Shown here piece by piece: positions 60,649 through 64,000 of a DNA stretch of 64,000 nt; the stretch's first letter is position 1, and each line of letters begins with the position of its first letter. The DNA lies in contig CALVOZ010000003.1 in the NCBI GenBank assembly GCA_944350495.1, forward strand, positions 124,001 to 188,000. Direction: 5' to 3'. The position numbers and the translations under genes were made by a program. The DNA is from an uncultured Bacilli bacterium. Lineage in GTDB: Bacteria > Bacillota_I > Bacilli_A > RF39 > UBA660. Under the pieces are notes generated by a model. The model had not been told where the DNA came from. It did no database searches and saw nothing but the letters and a program-made list of their open reading frames with translations.

Positions 60649-61173
60649 TTACCAATTATTATTGATTACACGAATTATTGCCATCATAAATGATTCTTGA
60701 ATTAGATTATATCTTCTTATTTTTCCATGAGTTAAGAAGCCTATTCCACCTTTATGATGCCCAGAGTCATCATCAGCAAAGATGTTATCCATTACTGGCC
60801 CTAATCCATCATGGATTATCTCATCAACTAATTCTCTTGGTACTGGATAACTTGGGCTCGTTGAATAACTTCTTAGTCCATGATTATCTTCAATTCCGGC
60901 AACAGCTGTAATCATCCATTCATCAAAATAATCTTGAATTCCTGATTCAGCGGCAACGTAATAATCTGCATCGATCTTATTGTCGGTTGCATATTGTTTT
61001 AAATTTTTAATTCGATTCCTAACACCAAGACTAATTTCATCGTTAAGAGGCATTTCACTAACTTCTGATGGTACATCTACAGTTATTATTTCAACATCGT
61101 CAAAATATGTCTTAAATGCTGATTCACATGCTTCTACCTTGACATTATTTCTTGTTCCTATTAATACTTTCAT
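60649..61173 (-). CDS. yjjX: Inosine/xanthosine triphosphatase (YjjX family)
   Basis: 174 residues behind TAGGAGGGT. It begins MKVLIGTRNNVKVEACESAF and has VSEMPLNDEISLGVRNRI, AAESGIQDYFDEWM and GLGPVMDNIF, the pattern of YjjX/DUF84 NTPases that remove ITP and XTP to protect nucleic acids. The C-terminal GHHKGGIGFLTHGKIRRYNLIQ is normal for the family. Alone in its transcription unit. Confidence 0.9.
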   Translation of the reverse strand: MKVLIGTRNNVKVEACESAFKTYFDDVEIITVDVPSEVSEMPLNDEISLGVRNRIKNLKQYATDNKIDADYYVAAESGIQDYFDEWMITAVAGIEDNHGLRSYSTSPSYPVPRELVDEIIHDGLGPVMDNIFADDDSGHHKGGIGFLTHGKIRRYNLIQESFMMAIIRVINNNW

Positions 61174-61204
61174 TTTACCCTCCTATACAATTATACAGTA
61201 TTAA

Positions 61205-61232
61205 AAAAAAATAAGCAATTAGCCTATTTTTC
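61205..61232 (-). terminator. Terminator of the ABC exporter genes
   Basis: AATAGGC/GCTTATT (one G-T pair) with a TAATT loop and nine T on the minus strand. Confidence 0.78.
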
Positions 61233-63377
61233 AAATTGAGAATTATATAAACTAGCGTAGAATCCATTTTTATCTATTAATTCATCGTGATTTCCTTGTT
61301 CAATGATATTTCCATCTTTCATGACAAGGATTAAATCAGCATTTCTAATTGTTGAAAGGCGGTGAGCAATGATAAATGAAGTTCTTCCCTCAGTTAATTT
61401 ATCCATGGCCTTTTGAACTAATTCTTCGGTTCTCGTATCAACATTTGAAGTAGCTTCATCTAAGATTAAGAATGGTGCATCTTCAATCATACCACGAGCA
61501 ATTGTAAGTAATTGTTTTTGCCCTTGACTTATTGTATCATTGTCACCAATAACATAATCTAAGCCACCAGGTAAAGTTTTAACGAAGTGATGAACACCAA
61601 CAGTTTTTAAAGCTTGCCATATCTCTCGATCACTTACATTTTCTTTATTAAAGCGAATATTATCACCGATAGTACCTTCAAATAGCCATGTATCTTGTAG
61701 AACCATAATAAACAATTCATGAATATTTTCACGGGTTAAATCTTTCGTTGATACACCATCAATTAAAATATCACCATTATTGATTTCATAAAATTTCATC
61801 AATAAATTAACCATTGTAGTTTTCCCAGCCCCGGTTGGACCAACAATTGCAATTTTTTGTCCTGGTTTTACTTTAACACTAAAATCTTTAATGATTGTTC
61901 TTCCTGGATCATAACCAAATTTAACATGACTAAATTCGATATTTCCTTTTACTTTTGATTTATCTAAATGTTTTTGTAGATTTTTTTGATCTGACATTTC
62001 TTTTTCATCTAAAAATTCAAAAATACGCTCAGACGCTGCAGCTGTTGATTGTAAACTAGCCATTGCTTGAGCAATTTGTGATAATGGATTAGTAAATAAT
62101 CTAACATAAATCATGAAAGCTACAATTACGCCAAAAGTAATAAAGTTATTCATCGTTAAAATAGCACCAACAATACAAACCATAACATAACCAAAATTAC
62201 CAGTAAAACCCATGATTGGATGCATTGTTCCAGATAAGAATCTACTTTTCATATTAGCAGTATATAATTTAGTATTTAATTTATTAAATTCTTCAATAGC
62301 ATCATTAGTACCATTATAGGCTTTGATAACATTATGTCCCGAATACATTTCCTCTATATATCCATTTACATTACCTAATTCCTCCTGCTGTTGATTAAAG
62401 TATTTCTGTGATTTACCTAAGATCATAAACATTAAGATAAAACCTAATACTGTCGATAAAATAGCAGTAAGTGCTAAAATCCAATTAGTTGTAAACATCA
62501 TGAATATCGAACCTATAAATAATGTAATGCTGCTTACTAAAATTGCTAAGGAGTTGTTTAAGTTTTGAGAAATTGTATCAACGTCATTAGTAACACGGGA
62601 TAAGACATCACCTGTTTCATGAGTATCAAAATATTTAAGTGGTAATTTGTTGATTTTAACACTTATTCTTTTTCTTAAGTTATTAGCAAACCTATTAGAT
62701 ACAGTAGTCATTGAATAACTTTGAATATAATTAAATAATGCACTTAGCAAATATAAAGAACCCATAAAAATAGCTATGCTTTTAATTTTATCCATATCTA
62801 TTCTAGGTTTTACCAATCCATAAATGGTCGGAGGTAATTGATCTATAAGTATTAATAATTGATTTTGATCATTAGTATCTAAACCATTCATTAAATTTAA
62901 CATTTCTAGTTGTTCTTCAGAACTAATTATAGTGTTATCAATCTTAATATCATCGATAAGATATAACAATACTTTATCTGGTAATTGTAAAAATAGATTA
63001 ATTTTATTTTCATCTTTAGAATTAGCTAATTGTAAGAGTATATTATTTACATTATTTATTTCATCATCTGATAATTCTAATTCAATATTTAAATTATTTA
63101 ATTTATTTTCTAAATTTTCAGTGCTTAAGTTATTATTTACTTCAGCAATAATCAGTTCTAATTTCTCTTGATTTGGGCCAATCCCTGCAGTAATAGTATC
63201 AGTTAGTCCAGATAATTTATCTGGAGCAATTAATGAAAATATGGCACTTATCATCGCAAGCAAGAGTGCAAAAATCATAATATTTCGCCAAGGATTTAAA
63301 TTAAGGATTAAACGTTTCATTGAACCTTTAAAATCTTTAGATTTTTCATAGTTGTTTACATTTCCAATTTTAGGCAT
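61224..63377 (-). CDS. ABC exporter half-transporter (catalytic NBD) with large outer insertion
   Basis: 717 residues. After the first membrane helix (about 35-55) comes an unusual insertion of about 140 residues (55-195) rich in Leu, Asn and Asp, likely outside the cell, before helix 2 (KSIAIFMGSLYLLSALF). The nucleotide domain (from about 470) has Walker A GPTGAGKTT, signature ISQGQKQLL in place of LSGGQ, Walker B FLILDEATSNVD with the catalytic Glu, and IIAHRLSTIR. With its partner it forms a heterodimeric exporter with one full and one degenerate ATP site. Its start overlaps the partner gene by eight bases. Substrate unknown. Confidence 0.93.
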   Translation of the reverse strand: MPKIGNVNNYEKSKDFKGSMKRLILNLNPWRNIMIFALLLAMISAIFSLIAPDKLSGLTDTITAGIGPNQEKLELIIAEVNNNLSTENLENKLNNLNIELELSDDEINNVNNILLQLANSKDENKINLFLQLPDKVLLYLIDDIKIDNTIISSEEQLEMLNLMNGLDTNDQNQLLILIDQLPPTIYGLVKPRIDMDKIKSIAIFMGSLYLLSALFNYIQSYSMTTVSNRFANNLRKRISVKINKLPLKYFDTHETGDVLSRVTNDVDTISQNLNNSLAILVSSITLFIGSIFMMFTTNWILALTAILSTVLGFILMFMILGKSQKYFNQQQEELGNVNGYIEEMYSGHNVIKAYNGTNDAIEEFNKLNTKLYTANMKSRFLSGTMHPIMGFTGNFGYVMVCIVGAILTMNNFITFGVIVAFMIYVRLFTNPLSQIAQAMASLQSTAAASERIFEFLDEKEMSDQKNLQKHLDKSKVKGNIEFSHVKFGYDPGRTIIKDFSVKVKPGQKIAIVGPTGAGKTTMVNLLMKFYEINNGDILIDGVSTKDLTRENIHELFIMVLQDTWLFEGTIGDNIRFNKENVSDREIWQALKTVGVHHFVKTLPGGLDYVIGDNDTISQGQKQLLTIARGMIEDAPFLILDEATSNVDTRTEELVQKAMDKLTEGRTSFIIAHRLSTIRNADLILVMKDGNIIEQGNHDELIDKNGFYASLYNSQFEK

Positions 63378-64000
63378 TTTTTAACTCCTCCTCACTTAAT
63401 TGTGATAAAGCAATTTCTTTATATACTTCACAATTTTTTAATAATTCTTGGTGAGTGCCAATACCTACACAATTACCTTCATCTAAAACTATAATTGTAT
63501 CAGCATTTAAAATCGTACCAATTCTTTGAGCTACAATAATACTAGTAGCATCTTTGGTATATTCTTTTAATTCTTTTCTTAAAATAGCATCAGTTTTATA
63601 ATCTAAAGCACTAAAAGAGTCGTCAAAAATATATATTTCAGGATCACGAGCAATAGCTCTAGCAATCGCTAATCTTTGTTTTTGACCGCCAGATAAGTTT
63701 GTACCACCACGAGCTACATGACCTTCATAATCATCTTCCATTTTTCTTACAAAATCAGTGCCTTGTGCGACATCAATAGCTTCTTTAATTTTATCTAGCG
63801 TAACAGCGCTCTTACCATTGTTACCATATCCAACATTAGAAGATACAGTACCTGTAAACATAACTGCTTTTTGAGGAACATAACCTAATTTATTATTTAA
63901 TGCTTCTAAAGTATAATCTTTGACATTGACACCATCAACTAATACTTCACCTTCAGTGGCATCATAAAACCTAGGAATTAAATTAATTAATGTACTCTTA
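63370..64000 (-). CDS. ABC exporter half-transporter (degenerate NBD), 5' truncated
   Basis: The gene runs off the right end; 210 residues of the nucleotide domain remain, from the KST of Walker A to the stop. The signature LSGGQKQRLAIARAIARDP is intact, but Walker B reads YIFDDSFSALD with Asp for the catalytic Glu, and the H-loop reads VAQRIGTI with Gln for His. These are the marks of the non-hydrolysing site in heterodimeric exporters such as TM287/288. The frame is open from 63999 to the ATG at 63861, which is internal. Confidence 0.93.
   Translation of the reverse strand, partial: KSTLINLIPRFYDATEGEVLVDGVNVKDYTLEALNNKLGYVPQKAVMFTGTVSSNVGYGNNGKSAVTLDKIKEAIDVAQGTDFVRKMEDDYEGHVARGGTNLSGGQKQRLAIARAIARDPEIYIFDDSFSALDYKTDAILRKELKEYTKDATSIIVAQRIGTILNADTIIVLDEGNCVGIGTHQELLKNCEVYKEIALSQLSEEELKNA

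Noticed and set aside
1..64000. tRNA genes, rRNA genes, IS elements, CRISPR arrays
   Set aside because: I looked for T-loop sequences, transposase motifs, long inverted repeats and spaced direct repeats and saw none; a tRNA search program would settle the tRNA point.

Overview
This window is chromosomal DNA from a very AT-rich, low-GC Gram-positive bacterium (Bacillota). The clues are sigma-G type sporulation genes, an SMC of Bacillus type, HolA, sortase, MscL, and Shine-Dalgarno sequences of AGGAGG and especially GGTGAT type. Pyruvate formate-lyase with its activase, single-copy housekeeping genes, short intergenic spaces and A/T-ending codons suggest an anaerobic fermenter with a compact genome, perhaps one of the uncultured gut lineages near the Bacilli/Mollicutes border. 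That placement is inference. I found no tRNA, rRNA, IS element, prophage or CRISPR array.

Layout. 1-4.1 kb: zinc-ribbon proteins (a truncated gene, an SPFH protein, a tandem pair of membrane proteins), with a strong 6S RNA candidate and a DEDDh exonuclease between them. 4.1-9.8 kb: sporulation sigma factor SigG, pflB-pflA, a pseudouridine synthase, a small secreted protein and a YlmC/YmxH PRC-barrel protein. 9.8-21.6 kb: a glycosyltransferase fused through a membrane helix to an ApbE flavin transferase, a short-armed SMC, two unknown genes, holA, a UMPH-1-like HAD protein, rarA, xerD behind a ten-codon minicistron, and a phosphohexomutase. 21.7-30.9 kb: a papain-like hydrolase with a phospholipase C-like partner, a hybrid histidine kinase with its response regulator, a ZIP transporter, AlkD-like and TSCPD proteins, and an HTH regulator. 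30.9-31.65 kb: the only long gap. It holds several hairpins, a candidate small RNA, and two diverged copies of a tiny coding-like segment on the minus strand.

31.6-52 kb is almost all minus strand: a zinc-ribbon/VWA surface protein with a papain-like tail, mnmA, spoIIM, mscL, an acyltransferase-CapA-SGNH triple fusion, a degenerate ADP-ribosylglycohydrolase, a radical SAM/SPASM protein, an HD protein, spoIVB, malQ, a sortase and a thioester adhesin, then the DUF4956-VTC-CotH operon. 52-54.5 kb: two membrane-anchored surface proteins on the plus strand. 54.5-64 kb (minus): xseB-xseA-nusB, spoIIP with small partners, a prepilin coupled to tcdA, yjjX, and a heterodimeric ABC exporter cut by the window end.

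Themes. SigG, SpoIIM, SpoIIP, SpoIVB, a YlmC-like protein and CotH together argue that endospore formation, or a remnant of it, exists in this compact genome. A second theme is cell-surface chemistry carried on large multidomain membrane-anchored proteins: GT4-ApbE, OatA-CapA-SGNH, VWA-protease, CotH with lamin-tail domains, and the thioester adhesin with its sortase. The best candidates for undescribed biology are the GT4-ApbE fusion, the triple fusion, the Cys-to-Ser papain-like VWA protein, the sortase/adhesin pair, the CotH-VTC-DUF4956 operon, and the 30.9-31.65 kb gap.
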